From WTFY01 sp964614915 (GTDB lineage Bacteria; Pseudomonadota; Gammaproteobacteria; UBA4575), in NCBI GenBank assembly GCA_964614915.1, contig CAZTNC010000003.1:1-64000 (forward strand): DNA of 64,000 bases, read 5' to 3'. The translations under genes were made by a program, and so were the position numbers. The notes under the pieces were generated by a model, which was not told the origin of the DNA, ran no database searches, and was given only the letters and a program-made list of their open reading frames with translations. Below, in pieces: positions 27,747 to 37,369 of this stretch. How positions within the stretch are numbered: the first letter of the stretch is position 1; the number at the start of each line of letters is the position of its first letter.

Positions 27747-28823
27747 ATGCACAAGGTACTGTTATTGCCGGGAGATGGCATCGGCCCTGAAGTCATCTCC
27801 GAGGTTCGCAAGGTCCTGACCTTTCTCGTGGACGAGCACGGTCTTGCCCTCGAACTCGAGGAAGCGCTGGTGGGTGGCTGTGCCTACGAAGACGGTGGCG
27901 ACCCGCTGCCGGCACAGACCCTGGAGCTTGCCCGGGCTGCCGATGCGGTGGTGCTCGGTGCGGTCGGCGGACCCCGCTTCGATGAGGTTGAGCGCGAGTT
28001 GCGCCCTGAGAAGGGGTTGTTGCGCCTGCGTGCAGAACTCGGCCTGTTTGCGAATCTGCGCCCGGCGATCCTGTTTGCGGATTTGGCCGGTGCTTCTTCG
28101 CTGAAACCGGAGCTCGTGGCCGGCCTAGATATCATGATCGTTCGTGAACTGACCGGAGGGCTCTACTTTGGTGAGCCGCGGGGAATCCGCACGCTCGAGG
28201 GAGAACTTCGCCAGGGCTTCAACACGCTGGCCTACGATGAAACCGAGATCGAACGCATCGCGCAGGCCGCATTCCAGATCGCGCAGCGCAGGAACCGGCG
28301 TCTTTGCTCCGTGGACAAGGCCAATGTGCTGGAGGTGTCCGAGTTGTGGCGGGACGTCGTGAACCGAGTGCACCAGCAGTATCCCGAGGTCTCCCTGAGC
28401 CACATGTATGTCGATAATGCCGCCATGCAGCTGGTTCGCGACCCGAAGCAGTTCGATGTCGTGCTCACCGAGAACATGTTCGGCGATATCCTCTCCGACA
28501 TTGCGGCCATGCTGACCGGATCGATCGGCATGCTGCCGTCCGCCTCGCTGAACGATGCAGACCAGGGCCTGTACGAGCCCGTACATGGTTCGGCTCCCGA
28601 TATTGCCGGCAAGGACGTGGCCAATCCGCTCGCAGCCATCCTCTCGGCCGCGATGATGTTGCGCTACAGCCTGGATGAGCCCGCCATGGCTGAGCGCATC
28701 GAGCAGGGGGTGCGTCAGGTCATTGCCGAGGGACTTCGAACGCAGGATATTGTATATTCCGCGCGGCAGCACATCGGAACTCGGGAAATGGGCGATGCCG
28801 TGGTTCGTGCGCTGTCGGATTAA
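27747..28823 (+). CDS. leuB: 3-isopropylmalate dehydrogenase
   Basis: NAD-dependent oxidative decarboxylation of 3-isopropylmalate. LLPGDGIGPEV opens the protein, ELTGGLYFGEPRG marks the substrate loop, and NMFGDILSDIAAMLTGSIG is the isocitrate/isopropylmalate dehydrogenase signature. 358 aa. It follows leuD by 30 nt in the operon. Confidence 0.97.
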   Translation: MHKVLLLPGDGIGPEVISEVRKVLTFLVDEHGLALELEEALVGGCAYEDGGDPLPAQTLELARAADAVVLGAVGGPRFDEVERELRPEKGLLRLRAELGLFANLRPAILFADLAGASSLKPELVAGLDIMIVRELTGGLYFGEPRGIRTLEGELRQGFNTLAYDETEIERIAQAAFQIAQRRNRRLCSVDKANVLEVSELWRDVVNRVHQQYPEVSLSHMYVDNAAMQLVRDPKQFDVVLTENMFGDILSDIAAMLTGSIGMLPSASLNDADQGLYEPVHGSAPDIAGKDVANPLAAILSAAMMLRYSLDEPAMAERIEQGVRQVIAEGLRTQDIVYSARQHIGTREMGDAVVRALSD

Positions 28824-28846
28824 ACACAGAAAAACTGATACAGACC

Positions 28847-29866
<1,020 letters not shown>

Positions 29867-29948
29867 GGGCGCAGGGATCGCCTTCGACGTCGCGTCCCTC
29901 CGCCCTTCAGCGCACGGATGAGTGCATCAGACGAGTCGTGAGGGACCT

Positions 29949-30806
29949 GTGATCCAGCGAAACATACTCATCACCGGCTGCTCAAGCGGCATCGGCCGAA
30001 GGGCGGCCGAGATGCTGTCCGAGCGCGGCTATCGCGTACTTGCGACTGCGCGCAAGACAGAAGACCTGGAGCAGCTCGAGAAAGACGGTTTCGAAGCCCT
30101 GGCTCTCGACCTGGGGGATCCTGCGAGTGTGTCGGCGTTGGCCAAAGAGGTGCTGGTGCGAACCCACGGAAGGGTCTATGGGCTATTCAACAATGGAGCC
30201 TACGGGCAGCCGGGTGCGGTCGAGGACCTGTCGCGCGACGTCCTGCTGGCACAACTGCAGACCAACGTCCTGGGCTGGCACGACCTGACCTGCCGGCTTT
30301 TGCCCTCCATGCGTGCCAACGGTACCGGGCGCATCATCCAGAACAGTTCGTTGCTTGGCCTTGTGGCATTGCATTACCGCGGCGCGTATGTGGCCAGCAA
30401 GTATGCCATCGAGGGCCTGACCGATACCCTGAGGCTGGAGCTGTCCGGTTCAGGCATCTATGTGTCGCTGATCGAACCCGGGCCGGTCAGCAGCCGCTTT
30501 CGGGAAAACGCGTACGCGGCATTCAAGGCCAACATCGACCCGACGAAGAGCGCCCACCGGGATATCTATACTGTCGTTGAAGAACGTCTGGCGGCAGAGG
30601 ACGACACCACGCCGTTCACGCTGCCTGCGGATGCCGTGGTGAAAAAGGTCATCCATGCACTGGAAGCCAAGCGACCCAAGGCACACTATTACGTGACCGT
30701 ACCGACCTACCTGCTGGGCTATCTGAAGCGGATACTCACGGCGCAGCAACTGGATCGCATCCTGCACATAATTTCACGCACTGAAAACCGACCCGTGTCC
30801 AAATAA
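29949..30806 (+). CDS. SDR family oxidoreductase
   Basis: A classical short-chain dehydrogenase of about 285 aa. The Rossmann motif is TGCSSGIGR, NNG lies in LFNNGAYG, and the catalytic triad is Ser (QNSSLLG), Tyr and Lys (GAYVASKYAIEGL). The C-terminal extension (after residue 230) is longer than in reductases such as FabG and ends in a semi-hydrophobic segment. The substrate is unknown; steroid/retinol- or lipid-type SDRs share this shape. I choose the GTG at 29949, preceded by GAGGGA; a GTG at 29922 is the alternative. Confidence 0.82.
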   Translation: MIQRNILITGCSSGIGRRAAEMLSERGYRVLATARKTEDLEQLEKDGFEALALDLGDPASVSALAKEVLVRTHGRVYGLFNNGAYGQPGAVEDLSRDVLLAQLQTNVLGWHDLTCRLLPSMRANGTGRIIQNSSLLGLVALHYRGAYVASKYAIEGLTDTLRLELSGSGIYVSLIEPGPVSSRFRENAYAAFKANIDPTKSAHRDIYTVVEERLAAEDDTTPFTLPADAVVKKVIHALEAKRPKAHYYVTVPTYLLGYLKRILTAQQLDRILHIISRTENRPVSK

Positions 30807-30874
30807 ATTCAGGACACGACGGCAAATCAGCACACCCTTGTGCATGTCTGTCCGGGATTCAGATATTCGTCCTT

Positions 30875-32089
30875 TTATGACTCACGTTTTCCGGTTCGTA
30901 TGAACTTCCGGGATAGCAAGATCGCAAAACCGACCAGGGAAAGCATTACCAGGGGCAATGCCAGAATTGGCAGGAGCCGCTGCAACTCACTGACAATGAG
31001 CACGCCGGCTGCACTGCTGGTCAGCACAATAAAGCCGTGCGTGGCCGCAGCAAATCCGGCCCGGCGTGGGAAATGTGACAGCACAAGTGCACTCGCGGTA
31101 GGTGTGAAAATGCCGAGTCCTACGCTATGTATGACGATGCAGACGTTGAACAGATGTTTGTGCACCATATCGACGAGCGGGAAAAACAGCATGAGGACGA
31201 GGGCTGGGAGCATGATGGCCAGTCCCCGGACGAGGATCCAGTCCGGGGTGACTTCATCGGCCAGGCGCCGGGTCAAGAGGCTGCCTGCGATAAATCCGGC
31301 AATGGACAGGAGAGGATAGAGTCCGTATTCAACAGGCCCGATCTCCAGGTGCTCCATGTAAAGCGCCGGGGAAGCTGCATAAAAGGTGGATGCCGTGGCA
31401 AAGACAAGTCCGCCGGTGAGTGAGCAGAAAATAGCACGGCGGACCGAGATGACGTCCAGGTAGCCCCGGATCACTGCGCGCGCATCGATGCGGTTCAGGC
31501 GGGTATGCCCGGTCTCCGGTAATTTAACCAGCATGTAAAGGCTGATCAGCAGGCCAAGAAGCAGGGTCAGCCAGAAGTTAGCACGCCAGCCGGCAAGTGC
31601 CTGGACAAATCCGCCAACAAAAGGTGCCGTGCCGGGCACAAGCGTAAAAACAATTGCAATCATTGCACTTGCGCGAAGCAACTCGCTGCCGCTGAAACTG
31701 TCGCGTGCGGCAGCACGGGCGACCACGTTCGTGCTGGCCACGCCGAATGCCTGCAGGGCACGAGCCCACAGCAGAGCCGGCAGACTCGTAGAAAGTGCAC
31801 AGAAAAGCGTACCGGCAAGGAACAGCACGAGCCCACCAAACAAGACGGGGCGCCTTCCAAACCGGTCTGCAAGCGGGCCATAGATCAGCTGCCCGACACC
31901 GAAGGCAAGCATGTAGGTGACCAGCGTCAGCTGCACGGCATCGATATCGACTCCCAGCGATGCTGCAACAAACGGGAGAGAAGGCGTGTAAACGTTGGAG
32001 GCGAACTGCCCCATGGCAGCCAGCAAAGCCAGCAGGAAAACGCTGGCAAAAACAGGCGCGAGGGGCAGCGCACTTTCTATGTGCACCAT
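30875..32089 (-). CDS. MFS multidrug efflux transporter, Bcr/CflA family
   Basis: A 404 aa drug:H+ antiporter with twelve predicted helices. FASNVYTPSLPFVAASL in helix 1 and the motif A loop YGPLADRFGRRPVLFGG mark the Bcr/CflA (DHA1) group; motif C (LVPGTAPFVGGFVQA) is present. The substrate is unknown. The ATG at 32089 (MVHIESALPL) is chosen over an earlier start at 32215 that would add a low-complexity tail. Base composition looks somewhat less GC-rich than the neighbours. It converges on the SDR gene. Confidence 0.85.
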   Translation of the reverse strand: MVHIESALPLAPVFASVFLLALLAAMGQFASNVYTPSLPFVAASLGVDIDAVQLTLVTYMLAFGVGQLIYGPLADRFGRRPVLFGGLVLFLAGTLFCALSTSLPALLWARALQAFGVASTNVVARAAARDSFSGSELLRASAMIAIVFTLVPGTAPFVGGFVQALAGWRANFWLTLLLGLLISLYMLVKLPETGHTRLNRIDARAVIRGYLDVISVRRAIFCSLTGGLVFATASTFYAASPALYMEHLEIGPVEYGLYPLLSIAGFIAGSLLTRRLADEVTPDWILVRGLAIMLPALVLMLFFPLVDMVHKHLFNVCIVIHSVGLGIFTPTASALVLSHFPRRAGFAAATHGFIVLTSSAAGVLIVSELQRLLPILALPLVMLSLVGFAILLSRKFIRTGKRES

Positions 32090-32213
32090 CTCGGAGGCCT
32101 GCGGATTGCTGGAACTGGACTTCAAAGGGTTACCGCAAGTTGATGGACCGCCGGGGTTATTGGGGCCATTATGGCAAGTACCGGTGTCCTGCGGGAGCGT
32201 TGGGCGCATTTGC

Positions 32214-32276
32214 AATCATTTTCCACGCTAATACAGCCATTTTCGACGCTGATGCAACCATTTTTTACACCGAAGA
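32214..32276 (+). repeat. three imperfect 21-bp tandem repeats
   Basis: Three head-to-tail units of 21 bp each share a (C/A)CATTTT core: units begin at 32214, 32235 and 32256 (AATCATTTTCCACGC..., AGCCATTTTCGACGC..., AACCATTTTTTACAC...). The period equals two helical turns. They lie in the 403-bp gap between the Bcr/CflA gene and the DUF1499 gene, about 125 bp upstream of the efflux gene start. No gene is supported in this gap. Confidence 0.6.
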
Positions 32277-32396
32277 CGGCATTGTCGTGCGTGCAGGATT
32301 ATGATCGGGCAATTTCGCGGCAAAAAAGCCTTTTGGGAGGATTGGTGAACTGGCCACTACCATTGGGCGATTCCAATCTCGCGAGGGCTGGTCGTC

Positions 32397-32427
32397 TTGT
32401 GACTTGGCCCGCAACATAACATAAAAT
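32397..32427 (+). promoter_or_regulatory. candidate sigma-70 promoter for the DUF1499 gene
   Basis: TTGTGA (-35) and TAAAAT (-10) separated by 19 bp, or CATAAA at 17 bp, about 65 nt before the DUF1499 start codon. The match is moderate and untested. Confidence 0.3.
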
Positions 32428-32492
32428 CTCAGGCGATGGGTATGAAGCAGGGCGCGAGGTGACTGTAGAGCAACCCAAACAAAAAAGAGGCC

Positions 32493-32858
32493 ATGATCCG
32501 TACCACCTCACTTGTGACGCACACGATCCGGCCCAACTACGTCTGTAGCCAGGACGGTACTTCGCGTTTCCATTCCATCGATCCGCTGCCTTGCGGAGAA
32601 TCCCCACAACTCACCTTTGCCCGGGTCAGGACTGTGCTTTTGAAGATGCCCCGCACGGTGATCCTTGAGGAGACCGATGAGTACCTTCATGCGCTATGCC
32701 GCTCACTCATTTTCCGGTTTCCCGATGACCTGAAGTGTCTTCTGTGTGCGGAAGAAGGCGTGATCCATGTGGGTTCCTCATCTAGGTACGGGTTCTATGA
32801 CCTCGGGGTCAACCGCAGGCGGGTGGAAAGGCTGCGCCAGCGGCTTCGAAGCAGCTAG
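32493..32858 (+). CDS. DUF1499 family protein
   Basis: A 121 aa cytoplasmic protein. The DUF1499 pattern is clear: NYVCSQD near the start, HSIDPLP, then ALCRSLIFRFPDDLKC, and SSSRYGFYDLGVNRRRVERL at the end. Function unknown in the family. Most relatives have a hydrophobic leader; this one has none. A good AAAGAGG ribosome-binding site precedes the ATG. It stands alone between the repeats and truA. Confidence 0.8.
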   Translation: MIRTTSLVTHTIRPNYVCSQDGTSRFHSIDPLPCGESPQLTFARVRTVLLKMPRTVILEETDEYLHALCRSLIFRFPDDLKCLLCAEEGVIHVGSSSRYGFYDLGVNRRRVERLRQRLRSS

Positions 32859-32958
32859 CCGGAGAATCTGCACCCACGCGCCATGGCGCGTGGATTTGCG
32901 CATCCTGTATCATTGCCCCTCATTTTTGCGGCCACAGGCCTTTTGAATAATTTTTACC

Positions 32959-33768
32959 ATGCGTATTGCACTTGGCATCGAATACGATGGCAGTCCATTT
33001 TGCGGCTGGCAGCTACAGAAGGGCACCGATACGGTACAGCAGGCCCTGGAGGATGCGGTATCCAGGGTGGCTGATGCGCCAGTGCGCCTCAGTGCCGCTG
33101 GGCGAACTGATACGGGCGTGCATGCTACCGAACAGGTGGTTCATTTCGATTGCGAGGCGCAGCGGGAGAATCATGCCTGGGTGCTGGGTGTCAACAGCTA
33201 CCTTCCCGACTCGGTCTCGGTGCTGTGGGCGAGGCCCGTGGATGATGATTTTCATGCGCGCTATTCGGCGATTTCACGACAATACCGTTATGTGATCGAC
33301 AATCGCCCGGTGCGACCGGCCATCCTTCGGGGACGCGTTACCTGGGTGCATCAGCCACTGGACTGTACCCGCATGCAAGAGGCTGCATCGTGCCTGCAGG
33401 GCACCCATGATTTCACGTCGTACAGGGCACTGGCCTGCCAGGCAAAAAGCCCGGTTCGCACCGTGCACGAACTCACCGTGCAGTGCTTTGACGAGTTTGT
33501 TTTTCTGGATATCCGCGCGGACGGATTCCTGCATCACATGGTGCGCAACATTGCGGGCGTGCTGATTGCGATCGGCAAGGCAGAGCAGGAAGCCGACTGG
33601 GCAAAAACTGTGCTGGAGAGCCGCGACCGCACCCTGGGGGGCGTGACCGCGCCGGCCGCCGGCTTGTACCTGGTCAAAGTGCAGTATGATGGCAAGTACG
33701 GACTGGACCCTGCAGTACAATGGCCTGCGATCGGAACCGATGGAGCACGAGGGAACGAGGAACAATAG
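32959..33768 (+). CDS. truA: tRNA pseudouridine(38-40) synthase TruA
   Basis: Isomerises uridines 38-40 in the anticodon arm. The catalytic aspartate lies in AAGRTDTGVHA (near residue 52); IEYDGSPFCGWQ starts the first domain and HHMVRNIAG is the second signature. 269 aa. The truA-trpF order is common in Gammaproteobacteria; usually fimV or a similar gene lies upstream, which is missing here. Confidence 0.96.
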   Translation: MRIALGIEYDGSPFCGWQLQKGTDTVQQALEDAVSRVADAPVRLSAAGRTDTGVHATEQVVHFDCEAQRENHAWVLGVNSYLPDSVSVLWARPVDDDFHARYSAISRQYRYVIDNRPVRPAILRGRVTWVHQPLDCTRMQEAASCLQGTHDFTSYRALACQAKSPVRTVHELTVQCFDEFVFLDIRADGFLHHMVRNIAGVLIAIGKAEQEADWAKTVLESRDRTLGGVTAPAAGLYLVKVQYDGKYGLDPAVQWPAIGTDGARGNEEQ

Positions 33769-33769
33769 C

Positions 33770-34387
33770 ATGCCAACCCGGATCAAATTTTGTGGAATGA
33801 CCCGTGCAGAGGATGTGCAGTATGCGCTCGAACTGGGAGTGCATGCCCTGGGGTTCGTGTTCGTCAAAGAGAGCCCGCGCAACCTGGCCCCCGAGCAGGC
33901 CGCACCGCTGATCCGGCTTTTGCCGCCGTTTGTCATGTCCGTGGGCCTGTTCATGGATGCCGGGGCCGGGAAAATCGAGGAGGTCCTCCACCGTACCGGA
34001 CTCAATCTGTTGCAGTTTCATGGTAGCGAAGATGAGGAATTTTGCTGTCAGTTCGGGGTCCCTTACCTGAAGGCGGTGCCGATGGGCAGTGCGGACTCCA
34101 TTGAGGACTTTTGTAGCGGGTTCGCGTCTGCCTCGGGATTTGTGTTCGACAGCCATTCAAGCGGAGAGATGGGCGGTACGGGAAAAACCTTTGCGTGGCA
34201 CAAGATACCGGGATCGCTCAAGCACCAGGTAGTACTGGCTGGTGGGCTCACTCCGGAAAACGTGGCCCAGGCCGTGCGCGAGGTGCAGCCCTATGCGGTG
34301 GATGTCAGCAGTGGCATCGAGTCCGCTCCGGGCGAAAAGGATGCAGGAAAAATGAAACGGTTTGTCGCGGAGGCCGGGCATGGCTAG
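33770..34387 (+). CDS. trpF: phosphoribosylanthranilate isomerase
   Basis: Third step of tryptophan synthesis, a TIM barrel of 205 aa. KFCGMTR (residues 5-11) holds the general-base Cys, QFHGSEDEEF follows, and LAGGLTPENV is the phosphate site. The ATG at 33770 lies 1 nt after the truA stop; earlier ATGs are inside truA. The end overlaps trpB by 8 nt. Confidence 0.95.
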   Translation: MPTRIKFCGMTRAEDVQYALELGVHALGFVFVKESPRNLAPEQAAPLIRLLPPFVMSVGLFMDAGAGKIEEVLHRTGLNLLQFHGSEDEEFCCQFGVPYLKAVPMGSADSIEDFCSGFASASGFVFDSHSSGEMGGTGKTFAWHKIPGSLKHQVVLAGGLTPENVAQAVREVQPYAVDVSSGIESAPGEKDAGKMKRFVAEAGHG

Positions 34388-35612
34388 TAAGGCCACAGAA
34401 CGCCCTGAAGCCCTGGCCAGTGGCCAGGTTCCGGACCGTGCCGGAATGTTCGGTGAGTACGGTGGCCGCTATGTGGCTGAAACCCTGATCGAGCCGCTCG
34501 CACAGCTTGAGGCCGCCTATTTCAAGTTCAGGAAGGATCCCGAATTTGTGGCTGAATTCGAGGCGGATCTCAGCCACTACGTGGGACGTCCGAGCCCCCT
34601 GTATCTCGCGCAACGGCTGAGCGAGAAATACGGCGGTGCACAAATTTACCTGAAGCGCGAGGACCTGAATCACACCGGCGCTCACAAGATCAACAACACG
34701 GTCGGCCAGGCCCTGCTGGCCAAGCGCATGAACAAGTCCCGCATCATCGCGGAGACGGGGGCTGGCCAGCACGGCGTGGCCAGTGCCACGGTCGCTGCGC
34801 GCTTGGGGCTCGAATGCGTCGTCTACATGGGCGAGGAAGACATCCGCCGCCAGGCGCCCAACGTCTACCGCATGCGGCTTCTCGGGGCGGAGGTGGTGCC
34901 CGTGCGCTCCGGCTCAAAAACCCTCAAGGATGCGCTCAATGAGGCATTGCGTGACTGGGTAACGCATGTCGACACCACGTTTTACATCATCGGTACGGTG
35001 GCAGGCCCGCATCCCTACCCGGTGCTGGTGCGCGACTTCCAGACGGTCATCGGCCGTGAGGCGAAGAGCCAGTTCAAGGCGATGACCGGATCCCTGCCGG
35101 ATGCACTGGTGGCCTGTGTCGGCGGTGGCTCCAATGCCATCGGCCTGTTTTACCCGTTCCTGGACGATGCCGGGGTGCGGATGTACGGCATCGAGGCCGC
35201 GGGTCTTGGGCTGGAAACGCAGCGGCACTCGGCTCCGCTGAACACCGGGAAACCCGGGGTGCTGCATGGCAACCGTACTTACCTGATGGAAGATGAGAAT
35301 GGCCAGATCATCGAAACCCATTCGATTTCTGCCGGCCTGGACTACCCGGGTGTAGGCCCGGAACATGCCTGGCTGAAGGATATCGGGCGGGTGCAGTACG
35401 AATCCGTCACCGATGAGCAGGCGCTTGCGGCATTTCACGAGCTCACCCGAATCGAAGGCATCATTCCCGCGCTTGAAAGCAGCCATGCCCTGGCCTATGC
35501 CCTGCAGCTGGCAGCGAAGATGACACCGGAGCAGACGATCATCGTCAATCTTTCCGGACGTGGGGACAAGGACATCAACACGGTGGCTGACATCGAAGGC
35601 ATCGAGCTGTGA
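34380..35612 (+). CDS. trpB: tryptophan synthase beta chain
   Basis: PLP enzyme joining indole and serine. The PLP lysine lies in HTGAHKINN; the phosphate-binding loop is CVGGGSNAIG. 410 aa from the ATG at 34380, which falls inside the end of trpF. GMFGEYGGRYVAE near the N-terminus is typical. It overlaps trpA by 4 nt (GTGA). Confidence 0.97.
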   Translation: MASKATERPEALASGQVPDRAGMFGEYGGRYVAETLIEPLAQLEAAYFKFRKDPEFVAEFEADLSHYVGRPSPLYLAQRLSEKYGGAQIYLKREDLNHTGAHKINNTVGQALLAKRMNKSRIIAETGAGQHGVASATVAARLGLECVVYMGEEDIRRQAPNVYRMRLLGAEVVPVRSGSKTLKDALNEALRDWVTHVDTTFYIIGTVAGPHPYPVLVRDFQTVIGREAKSQFKAMTGSLPDALVACVGGGSNAIGLFYPFLDDAGVRMYGIEAAGLGLETQRHSAPLNTGKPGVLHGNRTYLMEDENGQIIETHSISAGLDYPGVGPEHAWLKDIGRVQYESVTDEQALAAFHELTRIEGIIPALESSHALAYALQLAAKMTPEQTIIVNLSGRGDKDINTVADIEGIEL

Positions 35613-36448
35613 GCCGGATCCAGGAACGTTTCGATGCCCTGGCGGGGCAGGGCCGCAAGGCACTGGTGCCCTACATCACAGCGGGGGATCCTCACCCTGA
35701 TCAGACGGTGGCACTGATGCACACCCTGGTGGAAGCCGGTGCGGACATGATCGAGCTGGGCGTGCCCTTTTCCGATCCGATGGCAGATGGACCCGTGATC
35801 CAGGCAGCCATGGAGCGTGCACTGGCCCACAATACCAGCCTGAGGGACACCCTGGGCATGGTGCGCAGCTTCCGCGAGCGCGATGAACGCACGCCGGTCA
35901 TCCTGATGGGTTACCAGAATCCGGTGGAAACCCTCGGCACGAGTGAGTTTGCCCGCCTGGCAAGGCAAAGCGAAGTCGATGGCGTGCTGACCGTGGACCT
36001 TCCGGTCGAACAGGCGGGTCCGGCCCTTGAGACCTACCGGGCACATGGCCTGGACACGGTTTTCCTGATTGCCCCGACCACCAGTGAAGCCCGTATCAAA
36101 AAAATCTGTGAGGCCTCTTCCGGACTTATATATTATGTCTCCCTGAAAGGGGTCACTGGTGCGGGTCATATGGATATCTCGGAAGTCAAGAACAAGGTCC
36201 GTGAAATCAAGCAGCATTCGAGCCTGCCCGTCGGGGTCGGCTTTGGTGTTAAGGATGCCGGGAGCGCCAGGGACATTGCCTCCATTGCCGATGCCGTCAT
36301 CGTAGGCAGCGCCCTGATCCGCCAGATCGAGACCCACCTGACCGATCCTGACACCATGAAGAAAAAGGTAGCCGACCTGCTCAAGGACATGCGCGAGGCA
36401 CTGGATCGCGGCATTCCCGAGGCGGCCCTGTCCGCAACAAACTCCTGA
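35609..36448 (+). CDS. trpA: tryptophan synthase alpha chain
   Basis: Cleaves indole-3-glycerol phosphate and channels indole to TrpB. The catalytic Glu lies in MIELGVPFSDPMADGPVIQ and the Asp in VDGVLTVDLP. 279 aa. Starts at a GTG overlapping the trpB stop, consistent with one-to-one subunit synthesis. Confidence 0.97.
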   Translation: MSRIQERFDALAGQGRKALVPYITAGDPHPDQTVALMHTLVEAGADMIELGVPFSDPMADGPVIQAAMERALAHNTSLRDTLGMVRSFRERDERTPVILMGYQNPVETLGTSEFARLARQSEVDGVLTVDLPVEQAGPALETYRAHGLDTVFLIAPTTSEARIKKICEASSGLIYYVSLKGVTGAGHMDISEVKNKVREIKQHSSLPVGVGFGVKDAGSARDIASIADAVIVGSALIRQIETHLTDPDTMKKKVADLLKDMREALDRGIPEAALSATNS

Positions 36449-36461
36449 TTTTTATGCACAC

Positions 36462-37313
36462 ATGAGCTGGCTGGAAAAATTGATGCCTTCGCGGATCCGC
36501 ACCGAGGGTTCGGGCAAGGGCAAGGTTCCGGAAGGACTGTGGGACAAGTGCACGAGCTGCGGTGCCGTCCTGTACCGTTCGGACCTGGAGCGCAACCTGC
36601 AGGTATGCACCAAGTGCAACCACCACATGCGGATCGGGGCACGCACGAGACTGCTGGCCTTCCTGGATGAGAGTCCTATCGAAGAGATCGGCAACGACAT
36701 CGAGCCCAAGGATTTCCTCAAGTTCAGGGACAGCAAAAAGTACAAGGACCGCCTGGCAGGGGCACAGAAGTCCACCAAGGAGAGCGAGGCCCTGCTGGTG
36801 ATGAAAGGATGCCTGAAGGAGCTGCCGGTGGTGGCTGCAGCGTTCGAGTTCAGATTCATCGGCGGTTCCATGGGTTCGGTCGTCGGCGAACGCTTCCTGA
36901 GGGGTGCCCAGCGAGCCCTGCAGGATTCCATTCCCCTGGTCTGTTTTTCCACAAGTGGCGGTGCGCGCATGCAAGAAGCGCTCATGTCCCTGTTCCAGAT
37001 GGCAAAAACCAGTGCCGTGCTGGACCGTATGCGAAGCCAGCGCATTCCCTTTGTATCGGTGCTGACCGACCCAACTACGGGGGGTGTATCCGCCAGTCTG
37101 GCCATGCTGGGGGACGTCAACATTGCTGAGCCCAAGGCACTGATCGGCTTTGCAGGACCCAGGGTGATCGAGCAAACCGTGCGCGAAACTTTGCCTGAAG
37201 GCTTCCAGCGCAGCGAGTTTCTGCTCGAGCACGGGGCCCTGGACATGATCGTCGAGCGCAAGGACATGCGTGACGTGGTGCACAGGATATTGTGCATACT
37301 GCTGCACAAATAA
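36462..37313 (+). CDS. accD: acetyl-CoA carboxylase carboxyltransferase subunit beta
   Basis: The zinc-bearing half of the carboxyltransferase that makes malonyl-CoA. Two CxxC pairs (CTSC and CTKC, residues about 28-50) form the N-terminal zinc ribbon; the crotonase-like core contains STSGGARMQEAL and GGVSASLAMLGD. 283 aa. It sits 13 nt after trpA in the usual trpA-accD-folC order. Confidence 0.97.
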   Translation: MSWLEKLMPSRIRTEGSGKGKVPEGLWDKCTSCGAVLYRSDLERNLQVCTKCNHHMRIGARTRLLAFLDESPIEEIGNDIEPKDFLKFRDSKKYKDRLAGAQKSTKESEALLVMKGCLKELPVVAAAFEFRFIGGSMGSVVGERFLRGAQRALQDSIPLVCFSTSGGARMQEALMSLFQMAKTSAVLDRMRSQRIPFVSVLTDPTTGGVSASLAMLGDVNIAEPKALIGFAGPRVIEQTVRETLPEGFQRSEFLLEHGALDMIVERKDMRDVVHRILCILLHK

Positions 37314-37369
37314 GTCGCTGACACTACCTGTCCCCTGCATCTACCGAATCATCCTTCTGATTTCAAACT

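Noticed and set aside
32171..32419. 82-codon frame containing a 7-residue repeat
   Set aside because: The repeat only reflects the 21-bp DNA repeats; the remainder has no protein-like pattern and no ribosome-binding site.
37321..37369. An alternative ATG start for folC
   Set aside because: No in-frame ATG upstream gives the FolC N-terminus; the TTG at 37370 fits best.
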